Assembly: GCA_004352715.1 (NCBI GenBank)
Contig: SCFE01000043.1
Coordinates: 1,102,017 to 1,166,016 of the forward strand
Length of the DNA: 64,000 nucleotides
Origin: Hofstenia miamia
Lineage: Eukaryota; Xenacoelomorpha; Acoela
Direction: 5' to 3'
Shown here: one piece after another, positions 25,601 through 38,269 of the stretch
How the letters are laid out: each line of letters opens with the position of its first letter
Numbering within the stretch: the stretch's first letter is position 1
Translations under genes and position numbers: made by a program
Notes under the pieces: generated by a model
What the model was told of the DNA's origin: nothing
What the model saw: only the letters and a program-made list of their open reading frames with translations
Database searches by the model: none

Positions 25601-27726
25601 CCTGGGAATTGATAGAATCCTATCTTGACTGGGCTTTTCTTCACTTTCAAATCCCTCATAAAATCAATCCTATTCATCACCAACCAGAAATATAGCTTAC
25701 ATATAAAAGAACAAAAATCAATATTCTTGTGCTCTGACTTAATAAATGGGGCTAACGTCAGGACATTGCCCCATTTCCCTTGGTTAGAGGGCGCTTTGAT
25801 ATAACAGAATGGCCCTAAGTTTAGTAGGGTCATAGCTAACGTTGAGCTAAGTACAAAAATATCAATTGAATGCCCATTTAATATAAGATATAGATAAACC
25901 AACATTTATGGAAATTAATAAAATGAATATATCTCAAAAAATAATCAAAAATTAACACCACCTAAAATGATTAGTTTTTCTAACATTTTTTAGAAAAAGC
26001 AAAAAAATCAACGCTAAATCTTTAAAATTGGATATACATAAAATTATTCCTCAAGGGGTATTGAGGAAGCACCCCTTCCCGCCTGAGATATGGTTCAATT
26101 GATACCAATAAAGCAATGTTTACAACAGACAGTGGACATTCGTCCGGGCCTAGGAAAGATTTGCTATTTGTTCAACACAATGATAAAACTAAATCCAATA
26201 AGCAATATTTAGACGATGATGAGAATGAATTGCTATGTATTTGTTAAATGCATACCATGAATCTCAGCATGATCTCACGAATACGTAATTATTCGTGACA
26301 CTTGATTTATAAATATATGCGATAAAGAAACAAACAACATGTCAAAAGACAATAAAACTTCATGAATGCTAATTGAATTACACAGAAAAATTATATCGGA
26401 AAATGATGCGCTAGAATAGCCAAATTCATAAAGACAGCGTTTACACCCTAACTCTTCTGCAGCTTATGCTTAATCTATAAACACACCATCTTCATTGAAG
26501 TCGCACAAAACCATTTTACAAACTTAGCCCCATTTCAAATAAATTGTAGAAAGCATAAAACACAAAAAATCCTGAAAATAAAAGACCTAAGCTTACATTT
26601 GTCTACAAACTTTAAAACTTACGAGAGTTCTAAATTCAAATTTCAAAAAATTTTCATTATCAATTCAAACATTGATCTCTGTAGCTATTAAGGAATATGC
26701 ATTCTCTATATTCATGACTAACAAATGAAAAACAACTAACGCACAATGTGGCAAAGCATCTTGCAATGTTTTTATATATACAATTATATATAAATTTCTA
26801 TTAGATTTAACTTATTTTCAATAAATATGAGATAAATGTAGAATTTTAGGCGTTTCACCTAAAGCATTGATTAACACCTTTCTAACCCACTTCTAAAATC
26901 GTGGACGTTCCCCTCATAAAAAAAGTTTTAATCTTAACATAATAGTTTCCAAGAATATTTATAAAAAAATATTCTCTTGACACTATTTATCATTAACTCT
27001 GCCAAGTTTAATCAGGGCAATGGAGTTGAAAATGTCCCTTACATCAGGGATATACCAAAAGCTGTATGGAACATGAATACTTAACGTTCACCACAAACCA
27101 AAGTGTATAGTACTTTCACTTTTGAAAATATAAAACGCCGAGTTTAATTTCCTTAACGTGAGCTCTGGGGAATCACAGCAGTCGGATAGGGAATTAACTA
27201 GAACGGTTGGACAACATGTTAACTTCCTGCTTTCTGTGGAAATGAATTTTATGAATTAATTCCCGCAGATTGGAGTATCTGGAATATACTGAACTTGAAG
27301 TTTTATAAACAACCACAACATTAATTCGCAAATTCGCGAAATTGGGGTGAAGAAAAAGCAGAGATGTATAAGAAATGAAGATCTAATATCTGATTTAAAA
27401 ACTTGAATGTGAACTAAATTTATTAAACATGAACAATCACAGACTGTTCAGCGTCGCCAACTATTGATTCACGGAATATTCTGAAAACATGAAGGGAAAG
27501 TACGCAACAAAGTCTGTATAAATGAAATAAAAAGATATACTAAATATTTGAGCACTGAATTTACATCTGTGACTGACAGACACTGGAATAAAATTCCAGC
27601 AAGTGTTCGCAAAGCAAGTACCTCAAATGTATTAAGTTATTAAAACAAAATTTACTCGTCAGCCAAATATCCATTAACTACGCCAAAAAAATTAAATATT
27701 TTTTAAAGTTTGACATACAAATATTC
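22681..27726. other. AT-rich stretch, no supported gene
   Basis: Frames of 68 residues (25226-25432) and 128 residues on the minus strand (25519-25905) are the longest. Neither shows a domain I recognise, and the second overlaps a GC-richer patch at 25745-25860 that could be element debris. At about 25440-25480 the words CGCAAAGTCAGAGG and TCGCAACCTGA match the dispersed repeat family described at 38.3 and 60.5 kb. Confidence 0.45.
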
Positions 27727-27975
27727 TCTTACTATATTAATTATTAGCTAGCTGTGTTGTGCATGTCCCCTGCCCCTCTTAGCCACGGCCCTGATTTCAT
27801 ATATATATATANNNNNNNNNNNNNNNNNNNNNNNNNNNNNNNNNNNNNNNNNNNNNNNNNNNNNNNNNNNNNNNNNNNNNNNNNNNNNNNNNNNNNNNNN
27901 NNNTCTTACTATATTAATTATTAGCTAGCTGTGTTGTGCATGTCCCCTGCCCCTCTTAGCCACGGCCCTGATTTC

Positions 27976-27989
<14 letters not shown>
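27727..27989. other. Gap with duplicated flanks (assembly artefact)
   Basis: N runs from 27812 to 27903. The bases before it (27727-27808, TCTTACTATATTAATTATTA onward to CCTGATTTCAT) are repeated directly after it (27904-27985). Both copies run into a (TA)n tract. The two contig ends therefore overlap, and the gap is probably false or is only an unresolved TA repeat. Confidence 0.85.
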
Positions 27990-28011
<22 letters not shown>

Positions 28012-28394
28012 ATATATACATTGAAGTAAAAAATTATTTAGTAGTAAATGGTAATATCAGGAACGTTTGACAAGATTATAATCCTTTATCGAGTTGAGAC
28101 CTGCCTCTGGTGAAAATCTCATGTCAATAAGCACAGCATTTTCCGCAAAGCTGTTAACAAACAAACACAGGAACAAAAACACCGATAAACAATAACGTCA
28201 CTGGTGTTAAAATATTGCTATGTAATGATTGTATACAATAGTAATATGTTAACGTCATGAATAGTCATTATACAATGTCCGCCATAAGTCTTTAGCCACC
28301 TCACGTAATTCAGATGCAATTAGAGTATATTTAGTGTTAGCAGTAAAATTTAAAAACTATAACTCAGATGCTATTGTTTAATAAACACTATATA

Positions 28395-29439
28395 CAGGGT
28401 GTCAAATAATGATTCGTCCCCATATCTTGCAAATATACATAAATAGACATAAATAAAAATGCGCTAGAGAAAAGTACAGTCTTGTTTGAAATAATAGCGC
28501 ATAGATGCAAAAACACGGTGCAACAAATTCAATCAATTTTCCACTAATTAACATGAAAAAAATTGTTTGCAAATATTTAGCATGCAGATCAGTCTTGCTT
28601 GTTGATCAAACATATCAGTCGAGATAATTGTCGTTTCGAAACCATGGGCAAAAGAAAAACGTGCAACGAAATACGAAAATTGATCATTCGGAAACATCGC
28701 GAAAATTTATCGCAGAAAGAAATTTCAAACTTGTTATCCGTTTCACGTCATGTTGTTTACCGAGTAGTTACGACATACCAAAAACTGGGTCGCATCGATC
28801 GCAAGAAACCAACTGGCAGACCATCAAAGTCGACCGAAAAATCACGTCGAAATTTATGCCGACTCTCACGTCTTTGCCCAAAACTCACATCAAAAGAGCT
28901 AAAACATGACTGGACAGATGGCCACAAGTACCATGCCTCTACCGTACGCCGCATTTTGCTGAAATATGGACTCTATGGAAGACATGGAGCCCGAAAGCCA
29001 CTTCTCAACAAAAATCACGTTTTGGCCCGTCTAGCGTGGTGCAAACAAAAATTAAAGAACACCGTCTCAGATTGGAGTAAAGTTGTGTTCACCGATGAGA
29101 GTCGTATTCAAGTTAAATCAGGACGCATGGAGTTTGTTAGACGCCCAAGAGGAGCCGCTGAGCGCTATAAACCCCAATATTTATGTCCTTTAGTAACGGG
29201 TCGTCAGCAGTCAATTATGGTATTTGGAGCAATTTGGGCAACAGGTCTCCGAAAAATAGTCAAAGTCGACGGAACAATGGACAGTAAGCAATATATTGAC
29301 ATATTGCAACAACATATTATGCCAATAATGGAAGACGATCAGTTGCTGCAGCAAGACAACGCCCCTTGTCATGTTTCGAGGGAGGTTAAAGCATTCATGG
29401 AAGAAAAGGGCGTAGCCCTCCTCCCAGACTGGCCCGCAA
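28395..29439 (+). mobile_element. Tc1-like transposon, 3' part hidden in a gap
   Basis: TA at 28393-28394 is followed by CAGGGTGTCAAATAATG, a terminus typical of Tc1-like elements. About 250 bases later the transposase begins and stays open to the gap at 29440. The 961-bp gap must contain the rest of the gene and the right terminus, unless the join is wrong; sequence after the gap does not resemble a Tc1 end. Confidence 0.8.
28644..29439 (+). CDS. Tc1-like transposase, partial (cut by gap)
   Basis: This is a cut-and-paste DDE transposase that binds the element's ends and moves it to TA sites. The chosen start is ATG 28644 (context ACCATGG, protein MGKRKTCNE), not the upstream in-frame ATG at 28599. 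265 residues are visible: a helix-turn-helix at about 8-45, the GRPSK linker at 58-62, a second helix-turn-helix up to about 110, then the catalytic core with Asp151 in FTDES and Asp238 in QQDNAPCH. The visible part ends at LPDWPA, just before the block (usually WPA-SPDLNPIEN) that carries the third acidic residue. Usual length is about 340, so about 75 residues fall in the gap. No stop or frameshift is seen, so the element may be young. An open frame running on through the N block is not evidence of continuity. Confidence 0.9.
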
Positions 29440-30400
29440 NNNNNNNNNNNNNNNNNNNNNNNNNNNNNNNNNNNNNNNNNNNNNNNNNNNNNNNNNNNNN
29501 NNNNNNNNNNNNNNNNNNNNNNNNNNNNNNNNNNNNNNNNNNNNNNNNNNNNNNNNNNNNNNNNNNNNNNNNNNNNNNNNNNNNNNNNNNNNNNNNNNNN
29601 NNNNNNNNNNNNNNNNNNNNNNNNNNNNNNNNNNNNNNNNNNNNNNNNNNNNNNNNNNNNNNNNNNNNNNNNNNNNNNNNNNNNNNNNNNNNNNNNNNNN
29701 NNNNNNNNNNNNNNNNNNNNNNNNNNNNNNNNNNNNNNNNNNNNNNNNNNNNNNNNNNNNNNNNNNNNNNNNNNNNNNNNNNNNNNNNNNNNNNNNNNNN
29801 NNNNNNNNNNNNNNNNNNNNNNNNNNNNNNNNNNNNNNNNNNNNNNNNNNNNNNNNNNNNNNNNNNNNNNNNNNNNNNNNNNNNNNNNNNNNNNNNNNNN
29901 NNNNNNNNNNNNNNNNNNNNNNNNNNNNNNNNNNNNNNNNNNNNNNNNNNNNNNNNNNNNNNNNNNNNNNNNNNNNNNNNNNNNNNNNNNNNNNNNNNNN
30001 NNNNNNNNNNNNNNNNNNNNNNNNNNNNNNNNNNNNNNNNNNNNNNNNNNNNNNNNNNNNNNNNNNNNNNNNNNNNNNNNNNNNNNNNNNNNNNNNNNNN
30101 NNNNNNNNNNNNNNNNNNNNNNNNNNNNNNNNNNNNNNNNNNNNNNNNNNNNNNNNNNNNNNNNNNNNNNNNNNNNNNNNNNNNNNNNNNNNNNNNNNNN
30201 NNNNNNNNNNNNNNNNNNNNNNNNNNNNNNNNNNNNNNNNNNNNNNNNNNNNNNNNNNNNNNNNNNNNNNNNNNNNNNNNNNNNNNNNNNNNNNNNNNNN
30301 NNNNNNNNNNNNNNNNNNNNNNNNNNNNNNNNNNNNNNNNNNNNNNNNNNNNNNNNNNNNNNNNNNNNNNNNNNNNNNNNNNNNNNNNNNNNNNNNNNNN
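29440..30400. other. Assembly gap (961 N)
   Basis: Unknown bases. It interrupts the Tc1-like transposase. Confidence 1.
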
Positions 30401-30535
30401 ATCATTCCAGGCCTGGGCCCGGTTACAGCGTTGGTCACTACTAGCTCTTCGTAACGAATCCAACCTCTCCACCAATGTCTGCAATAGCCTAATACGTAGC
30501 TTGTGATCTAGTTTCAGTTTTTCATACACTTGTTA
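30401..30535 (-). other. Unassigned GC-richer fragment after the gap
   Basis: On the minus strand a frame reads VYEKLKLDHKLRIRLLQTLV and continues LDSLRRASSDQRCNRAQAWN to the gap edge. Its composition looks more like real protein than the surroundings. It is bounded by a stop just upstream, so it may be an exon or transposon piece. I do not recognise the family, and it does not look like the C-terminus of a Tc1 transposase on either strand. Confidence 0.25.
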
Positions 30536-33500
30536 AATTGTGAGTAGAACATCTATATTTTTTATTTTCCTTCCTTTTTTAAAAAATCTCTCTTTCGCAA
30601 GATCTTTCAAATGTGATCACAAGATTTAGGGATAATCTTTTTATTGTCTTGAGAAAGCTTTTCTGGTCTTGAACTGCAAAAATTTGTAAAAAGTTATTCA
30701 TCTGAGTCTCTGTTCCAATTTTCATGAAATCACCTTTCAGAACGCCTTAAGTATTGAGAAATCCAAGCGTTAAAGCGCTAGTAATAAACGTAGCATTTCT
30801 TGCATTACAAAATGCAATAAGAATTGCACAATGGATCACTCGCAGTTTTTCACTATCATTAGTAAAATTTTAATCAAATGAAAATAATATCTAATTACGT
30901 TCAATCATTATAATTTTTCGTGCGCGAATGAATAAATATGATTTAGATTCACTATATATATATATATATATNNNNNNNNNNNNNNNNNNNNNNNNNNNNN
31001 NNNNNNNNNNNNNNNNNNNNNNNNNNNNNNNNNNNNNNNNNNNNNNNNNNNNNNNNNNNNNNNNNNNNNNNNNNNNNNNNNNNNNNNNNNNNNNNTATAT
31101 ATATATATATATATATATTTTTTTGCTAATTCATTGTATCATATATCGACAGAAGAAGCAAATCTTTGTTTGTCCTCCTGTATATCATTGGTAGCCTAAG
31201 ACTTTTAGCCTATTTAAAATATAATATATACATACATGCACATCACAAGGGGTGAGTCAAAAGTATACATACAAGTATATGAAGTAGCACAATTAAATTA
31301 ATAGAATTAATATTTATTTAAAACTACAAGAAATCTTTATTAAACCATGTTGCGAATGGTCTACCATCATAAAAAAGTTGATTAATACAAATATTACAAA
31401 AGCATTAAAGTCAGTATAAAAATATTTGAATAGAAGTTAAAATAAGCAGACTTCAAGCAAAAAATAACTCTTTAATAAATTCTCCATTGTGTTTCTATTA
31501 TCGTAGTCTTACTTTTCATTAAAATAGCAAAATCTTGATGACAATCTATTTCTGATTGCAGATGTCCGTGTATGTGTTCTGATTTTCGATATTCCATGAG
31601 TTGCTTTGTTTCTCCTATGTACGGTCAACGAATATAGAATTAACGTTATTAAAAATATAATCGAATATCTTGGAAAAAAGCAATTATTATAATTTAATGG
31701 CAAAATATCATTTCTTTCCGTCAAATTTTAACAATAAAAATGTAAATGTGTAGGCACATTTATTAATATAGGAAAAAATATTCTAAAATTTCAAGCCTAA
31801 TTTGCCGAAAAATAAAAACGAAAATAATATTTTTTAACTAATTGCTTGGGCGAAACTTTATAGATGATAAGAAATTGCAGAGCGATGTAACATTCAAATG
31901 GTTGCAAGAATTCCAATTCTTCAAAGGATAAGAGCATAAAGAAAAACTACGTCAAAGGTTACCGGGCAACCGAAACATTCAAAGTTTTACTTCAAACTAA
32001 AACATGAAAGATTGACAAATTATAATAACAATAAAGAATATTTTTTTAGAGTATTAATATTTTATTACTCATGTATAATTACTTAAGAGAACGATTTGGG
32101 AAAGTTTGGAATTAGTGTAATGCATTACGGTTCGTGTAAGGTACTAGGATGTGAGATGGGAAAATGTTCCTTGCCATATTAGTATGATACACAACCCTGC
32201 AACACCCCCACGCCGTGTTTGCTGAGTTAACACCTGCATAACTGCAGTAAAGATACCCAATAGCTGTATGAACAAACTCTTGAATGGGACGTAATTCATT
32301 TCTTAGAGAGTTAACACCAGTTTACTAATACTGATCTATAATAAAGATTTCTACTTAAAGCTATGGGTCTCAGTTCTTCATATTTCTTTCACAATAACAG
32401 TTATAAACGAACGTTGGTTACATCAGACCTACTTCCAACTCTGATGTTACTATTCCAATTGCATTTACGTGAAATAAAAAACACTGTATTATATATACAT
32501 GCATATATATATATATAAAATGCTTTACTAGCATCTTAGTAGATCAAAACTTGGAATATGAAACGTTAAATTCACATTCGGCCACATCACAATCAGTAAT
32601 TTACAATACAACAAAATATGTGAATGGGATTATTACTGCATAGTGATATCTTTTCTTGTCGTTCTGTTATTTAGCTATCGAACACAAATATGTAAAAATT
32701 TTATACAATTAAAAAGAAATTTTAAGTTGAATATGTAATTTTCATAGTGAAAACAGACTTCGCAATTCGGCCAGGCCGATTTAAATATCGCAACTCCCAA
32801 AGGCAGTTGGTTGCAACATTTGTGTAAATCAGAGTTACAACCTACCGGCAGATAGCAGAGTAAATAAGGTATCATACTTGCTGCAACCAGTTTGGTAAGT
32901 TTGTTCAAATTGCTCATCTCAAGTGACAAATTTATTATATAGAATGCAATTTTTCTAATTACATGCAGAAAAAAATATGCAGACTATTTTGTATCATGAC
33001 AAAGAATTAGAAGCAAATAATTGCAATATACATATACAAAAATAAATCAAAATTACATGATTGAGAGAAACAATATTCCTCCAGAAAGTGGTTTAATATG
33101 TGTTAATATCATTTTTCCTTTTTGTATTTATATAGGACAAGGAATTGTAGTATTGATTTTTAAACTTTCTTGGCTACCTACTGCCTACTATGGCGCAAAA
33201 TGCCGCCAAGTTGCAACACTGGAAAAAAGATTTCAACACTTGATTCCCCACGATCTTTGGAAAGAATTAGAAGTTAGGAAATGCAAACATCGTTGGATGG
33301 CATTAGAAATGAGCAAATGGAAACTTACATGAGCACACAAATATTTCGATATTAAAGTTGATCTGAAGAATTTATTCCAATATTTTTTTATTATAACATA
33401 CTGTGCAAGATGAAAATTTCCAAAACTTCTCACTATTTACACTTCACGATTTACAAATTGGATTACTAGTTTAAGAAATAATTTTTTTGATTTAATATTA

Positions 33501-34335
33501 CCAATAATAATGAAAATACATCGTCCCATCCAATATTGATTGTTCACTAATAATGTTTAACCGAAAAAATGTCTGTAAATTTTAAGAAAATTGGTCCAGG
33601 TTGAATGAGAAACAAACAAATTGGACATGACCTTAAAGTAAGCAAATTAATCAGAAATATGAAAATAAAAATAAATAGAGGCCAACTGAAAATTAAAAGT
33701 TACACATATAGACGGCATTAGTTTCTCAAATATCTTATACTTTAATTTCAAATATATAAAACCCAGGAAGCAATAAATTTATTGGAAACTGCAATAAAAC
33801 TTGATAAATGTGGAGTGGTAAATAAACAAATTTGAGAAGTATTGCTTTACCGTTGAGTAGAGAGCATAGAAAGCCTAAATATAGACAACGCTTAATACTT
33901 CTCGCTACTTATAACACATGCATCAACAAGTTTTATAAAGCTTTTTAACATGCTTAGAAGATGGTGACATTGAATGCAGAAAAATATTTGGTGCGAATTC
34001 TGCAATCTACCGAGTAGAAATGAAGAGACAATGTTTTTCTCTTCAAAACTAGAGGGGAATCATGAACCAGGCAATTGACGTATACATTTTTTTTCGTATA
34101 TAACGTATGTAGGTGTATATCTTCATTTTTTAGATTTAAAAAATCGTGTATTTTATGTATCGTGTACCTACCCAAAATTTCGTAATTTCGTATATTTTCG
34201 CGTGCTGATACGTGGTTTCATGAATTGAACAAAACTCAAATGATTGTATTGAGACGAATTATTACGAACAAGTGCTTTTGAATGTTTTATATAACAGCAG
34301 CAACAGACGGTTTCTAAAAATGAGCTCGCTTTCGG
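30536..34335. other. AT-rich stretch with gap, no supported gene
   Basis: It contains a 124-bp N gap (30972-31095) inside a (TA)n tract and another TA tract near 32491-32517. There is a possible hAT-type terminus in inverted sense (CCAACTCTG at 32436-32443) and one in direct sense (CAGAGTTACAACC at 32830-32842), without partners. Frames of up to 103 residues (33021-33332) show no domain. Confidence 0.5.
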
Positions 34336-34340
34336 TTTTC

Positions 34341-34600
34341 TTAACTAACTACATCGGTATTAGAAAAATTATTCAAGAGAGATCATGGTGTGATGCAGAA
34401 GTCATCTTCTTGCACAAGAGGGGCTCAAGGCAAGACCCTAACAACTAACCTTCCTTTTGGGGGTCGGAGGAAATATATTAGCCAAAATTCTGTTACGCAG
34501 ACTGGAGCAATGCTGGGTAATAAGCATACGCTCTCCCCAACTCAATTTGGTTTTAGGGCTGTGCAGGCTATACATGTGTTGCAGCAAGAAAAAATTCTTG
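34341..34600 (+). pseudogene. LINE reverse transcriptase, palm fragment
   Basis: In one frame 34341-34445 reads IIQERSWCDAEVIFLHKRGS then RQDPNN, which is the early palm block of non-LTR reverse transcriptases (usually a WK-A-V--LHKKGSR-DP-NYRPISLL pattern). A stop follows at 34446. In the next frame LSPTQFGFRAVQAIHVL is the later QFGFR block. The two conserved blocks lie in different frames, so the gene is broken. The catalytic YADD block that should follow is missing through deletion. Confidence 0.8.
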
Positions 34601-34956
34601 TTTTAGGCAGAAACATTGAGTTTCTTTCAAAGTTTAAGTACATGCACTTAGGCTCGATGGTCAACACTGATGGAAAATCCTCTCAGAAGCTAGACATCGG
34701 AGTAAAAGTGTTGTTGGCAAGGTCCTACGCTATCAGCAAGTAGCACGTCTAAATACCTTCTCCTACGAGGCGTTGTGGTACCCTTCCTAACCTATGCGTG
34801 TGAAACGTGGGCAGAGACTTGTAGAAAACTGGAGATACTTGAGGCTTCCATAAACACCTGTAAATTGACTTTTGTGGCGCCTCACTCTGGGATAAACTCA
34901 CAAAGGGACAGATTCATGGACTCATACCTTTCCAACAGGTGCGTACAATAGTAGCA
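34575..34956 (+). pseudogene. LINE reverse transcriptase, thumb and C-terminal fragment
   Basis: ILVLGRNIEFLSKFKYMHLG and then SMVNTDGKSS is the conserved segment just after the catalytic core (FKYLGS-INTDG pattern), in the same frame as the preceding piece. After a stop at 34741 another frame gives LRGVVVPFLTYACETWAETC then RKLEILEASI, matching the Y-CETW segment followed by an LE-FE helix in non-LTR elements. It ends with a stop at 34954. The order confirms plus-strand orientation. Several frame changes show it is inactive. Confidence 0.8.
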
Positions 34957-35065
34957 TGTAAGCGCATACTATTTGTAAGCCGAATGATGTCGCACAGTGA
35001 AAGCTATGATAGTGACCGCTCCCTTGAGTTACAAATGACAAAAGCATCAATAGTTCCTGAAGGCA

Positions 35066-35600
35066 ATGGCCACAGTGTGCATGAAAAAGTCACAGTTGGG
35101 GAAACGGTTTGTACTTGATGTGCAATGGTTAATTGACGTTTCTCTGGGGGAGAATCAGGTGTTTTCCACGTTGACCACATCGTGTACTCAAGTCAAGAAT
35201 GCCAGTGAATTAACTCACTGGTTAGCAGAGACAATTCACGGTGACACGGAGTTACTCTGCAAGAAGAACGCTGGGGCAGGCTTTGCAACAATACCAAAAC
35301 TCATACATGCCAGTATAAGACACTTAAGGTGCACGGAGTGTGAATCTGTTTTCAGCCCAGAAAGCGCTGAATCGTCATATCAGGGATGACCATACTCAGA
35401 ACTCCAATACCAAAGCGGATGCTAATTGCTGGACGTGTGAAGCCGAGGGCTGTTTCAAAGCGTACAAGAGTAGAGGTTGGTATTTAATGCTTATAAGGAC
35501 TTGTCATCCCAACCTTGAACGATCAATGACAGGCCCGGTAGGAAACTCTCAGGCTTCTGCTGCTAATAGGGGCGTTGGCAGGGCCCATCTGAGATTCTGA
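35066..35600 (+). pseudogene. LINE C-terminal region with C2H2-like fingers, frameshifted
   Basis: The first frame ends HLRCTECESVFS and then shifts by one base; the second frame gives FSAQKALNRHIRDDH. Joined in reading order these two stretches form a C-x2-C ... H-x4-H finger. A second possible finger, CEAEGCFKAY with TCHP, follows at about 35428-35510. C-terminal or N-terminal fingers of this sort bind nucleic acid in several LINE clades. It ends with TGA near 35600. The clade cannot be decided by eye. Confidence 0.6.
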
Positions 35601-35905
35601 TCTTGTTTTCCTAAATCCACTCATTCTTTACTAAGTGCTTCAGAACCAGATCTGGTTGGTACCATCTAGCTTTGCTAAGTTGGGAGCCCCACACATTCAA
35701 GAGAAACATATCTTTCTAAGGTATATTTTCATAATACTAAATTGTTAAAATGTTAATCAAGTAAACAATTACACTTCCACTATTGCAAACACTTGGTGTT
35801 TGCTCCAAGAATACTGCATCGTTTTTTGGAAATAACATTCTAAGCGACTGTTTCAGCTAAAAACCGAAAACTCGGTTGTCATTTTTTCTCTCGTTTCAGT
35901 TTCTT
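35601..35905 (+). repeat. LINE 3' UTR, copy 2
   Basis: Noncoding tail after the last LINE frame. From 35706 it aligns with 12060-12245 (see there for shared words), including the terminal AACCGA / TCGGTT stem. This links the isolated repeat at 12 kb to this LINE family. Confidence 0.65.
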
Positions 35906-37979
35906 TGGGTTATTCGATATACCGCCGAGCCTCACAGGAACAAAAAATAGAATAATCTGTTAAAAACTGAAAACTTAGGCTTTTTGTGGCCATTAGAAGA
36001 GATCTACGCCATGTAAATGACATTATGCTAAGCATTGAATTCAATATTGTGCAAGTTCTACAAAAAATTGCGATTTTTATTGTTGTTGCCTAACAGTAAC
36101 TCTATTTTTAATTGTCTCCAGGCAGAATATTTGCAATACACTAATTAATCGTGCTAGACAACTGTCAAACAAAAACTCTCAATTATAAAATACAATCATG
36201 GTAACGTTACTTCAGTGCCTATCAAGTTCCATCTGCAGACGAAATGAGCGATTATCGTAAAATACCAGTAGAACATGAACATTAGCTGTGGGTGAGCTCA
36301 AAATCTCTAATACTAGTAATTACAGTGATTCTTGAGTCAAAAGATTACCATCCCTTAATATTATATGGGATGTGTAATACAAATAGAATTAAATTTTTCT
36401 TGATATCAGTTGCATGTAGCATACATGCAGTAAGATTTGTACAAATTATTTTTTACTATAATAACGTGTTTCCCTTGATGGTAAATTTCATATATTTACT
36501 TCGTGTATCGTGTACAACGCACTGAGGTGAACATTGGTGGGCATTCATAACTGCCGTTATACAGAAATGATTTTTGGCGTAATTTTGTTGTTCTAAATGA
36601 GACGTGCGATGTGGAGGAACTTATTTTGTAGGAATTTTAATGATTCCTAGGATAAATTAAGAATTGCAAATAGACTGCCCTCACTCATTAGGCATCACAT
36701 GAACCCAACAACGATTTCCTAAACAAGGATTATTTTTCAGTCTGAATTCAAAGTTGGAATGAATGTTCGCTCAGAATTTCCTGTTGGAACCATAACTTGC
36801 GAGTTTGAGTCGGGTCACAATATTATTTAGACATAGTTTTGTCTTTAGAGTAAGCTATATATAACTGCTAATGTTGAGCAACCCTATATAAATGTATGAA
36901 AGAAATACATTTTAAACAAAAATAGCCAAGCCTGATAGTAAATTAAAGAAAAAAGATGTCATTTCGAGTACTCAAAATGTCGATTTGAGTTTGTCGACTT
37001 CAAGAACTCGCAGGGCCCTAATTGAATTTCCATTCAATGCCCTAGTTTAAGACTTCATTATAAAACATTTGTATCAACATTCATGCCATATAAAATGAAA
37101 AGAAAATTAGTGGGAAAAACTTAGTATTTTTGAAACTTTAATGCTATGAATTCAAAAGTTTCAGATTGAAATATAATACTTGCAGCAATCATATTACAGT
37201 ACAGAATTTGATGCCAATTTTTGAAATACTCTTAAATGTCTATATTTTTATGTAACAGTCAGGAACCTTTATATTGCCAAAGCTTCAAAGTTATTGCAAA
37301 ACTTTTCGAAAACAAAATCTATCTTCACATGAATTTCGGAAGCAAATAAATGATAGCAGAGTTCTATTGTTAGTTCATTATTGCAAGTTCAATTCCCCGC
37401 AGTAACATTAGAAAATGATGTACAACTCAAAGGGGATGGTCCAGTAAATAAACGGAGGGAGAAGTCTATGCGAATCAAATAAAGAAATCTGCAATCGATG
37501 ATTTACGGTGGAAGCAAGAATTAAATTATCACACAACGCGGGGCAGACGAAACTATATTTTAGTTAAAAGCCGAAATCGATAAATCATTCTTGAAAATGG
37601 ATGATTCACAGCCGCCAGACATAAATTACAGATTGCCGATAATTATAGCATTCGGCAAATTAATAGAGAAAGCTATATCAATACATACTTTTTATATAAA
37701 GAAATCGACCACCTGGGGCATTTATATACACTTTAAGTAGATTGGAACCTAGGGTGTTAAAAATGAAGTGTTAGAAAAATCAGTCCAATGAATGTGTTTT
37801 GAACTTAACTGACAGATTATCTACTAACTTTCTCAACTACTGTTTCGCCAATATTTGCAAACAATTGTCTCAAAGTCTATTAAAAGAAATTTGAGATATT
37901 GATCAGTGAATATTTTATAATTGCAACCAAAGTTCTCCTGGAAGTCCTCATATAATCTGGTGGCCAGAAGCACATGGGG
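35906..37979. other. AT-rich stretch, no supported gene
   Basis: A frame of 77 residues at 36292 is the longest and shows no domain. No paired repeats seen. Confidence 0.5.
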
Positions 37980-38029
37980 CCAAGAGCCACATAGGTGAGC
38001 TGTTCGCAAAAATAGAGATGCCGACGAGA

Positions 38030-38115
38030 AGAAATGTATTATTAGCTTGCGAAGTTATGAGCATTTAAATTTTTTTGAAAAAAATATGAGATTTTGAAAA
38101 TCTTCCGCTAACTTA
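38030..38115 (+). repeat. Dispersed repeat family, partial copy
   Basis: GTTATGAGCATTTAAATTTT, then ATGAGATTTTGAAAATC and CTTAACCTTAAACAG, matches the tail seen in copies at 47.9 kb and, reversed, at 43.1-43.2 kb. Confidence 0.5.
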
Positions 38116-38269
38116 ACCTTAAACAGCCTAGCGTCCATTTCAAAGGACTAAACCGTTTTTCCCCATTTATAAAGAATTTTCTCCAAGCCTATTTCCAAAT
38201 TTAAAACTCTTGGGGCATTGGTAGGTCTATTGGGGAACATGCATTAATGGAATGTTGAAATTGTCTATT

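Noticed and set aside
28599-30529. Long frames running through the 961-bp N block on both strands
   Set aside because: They are open only because N codons give no stops; nothing supports continuity across the gap.
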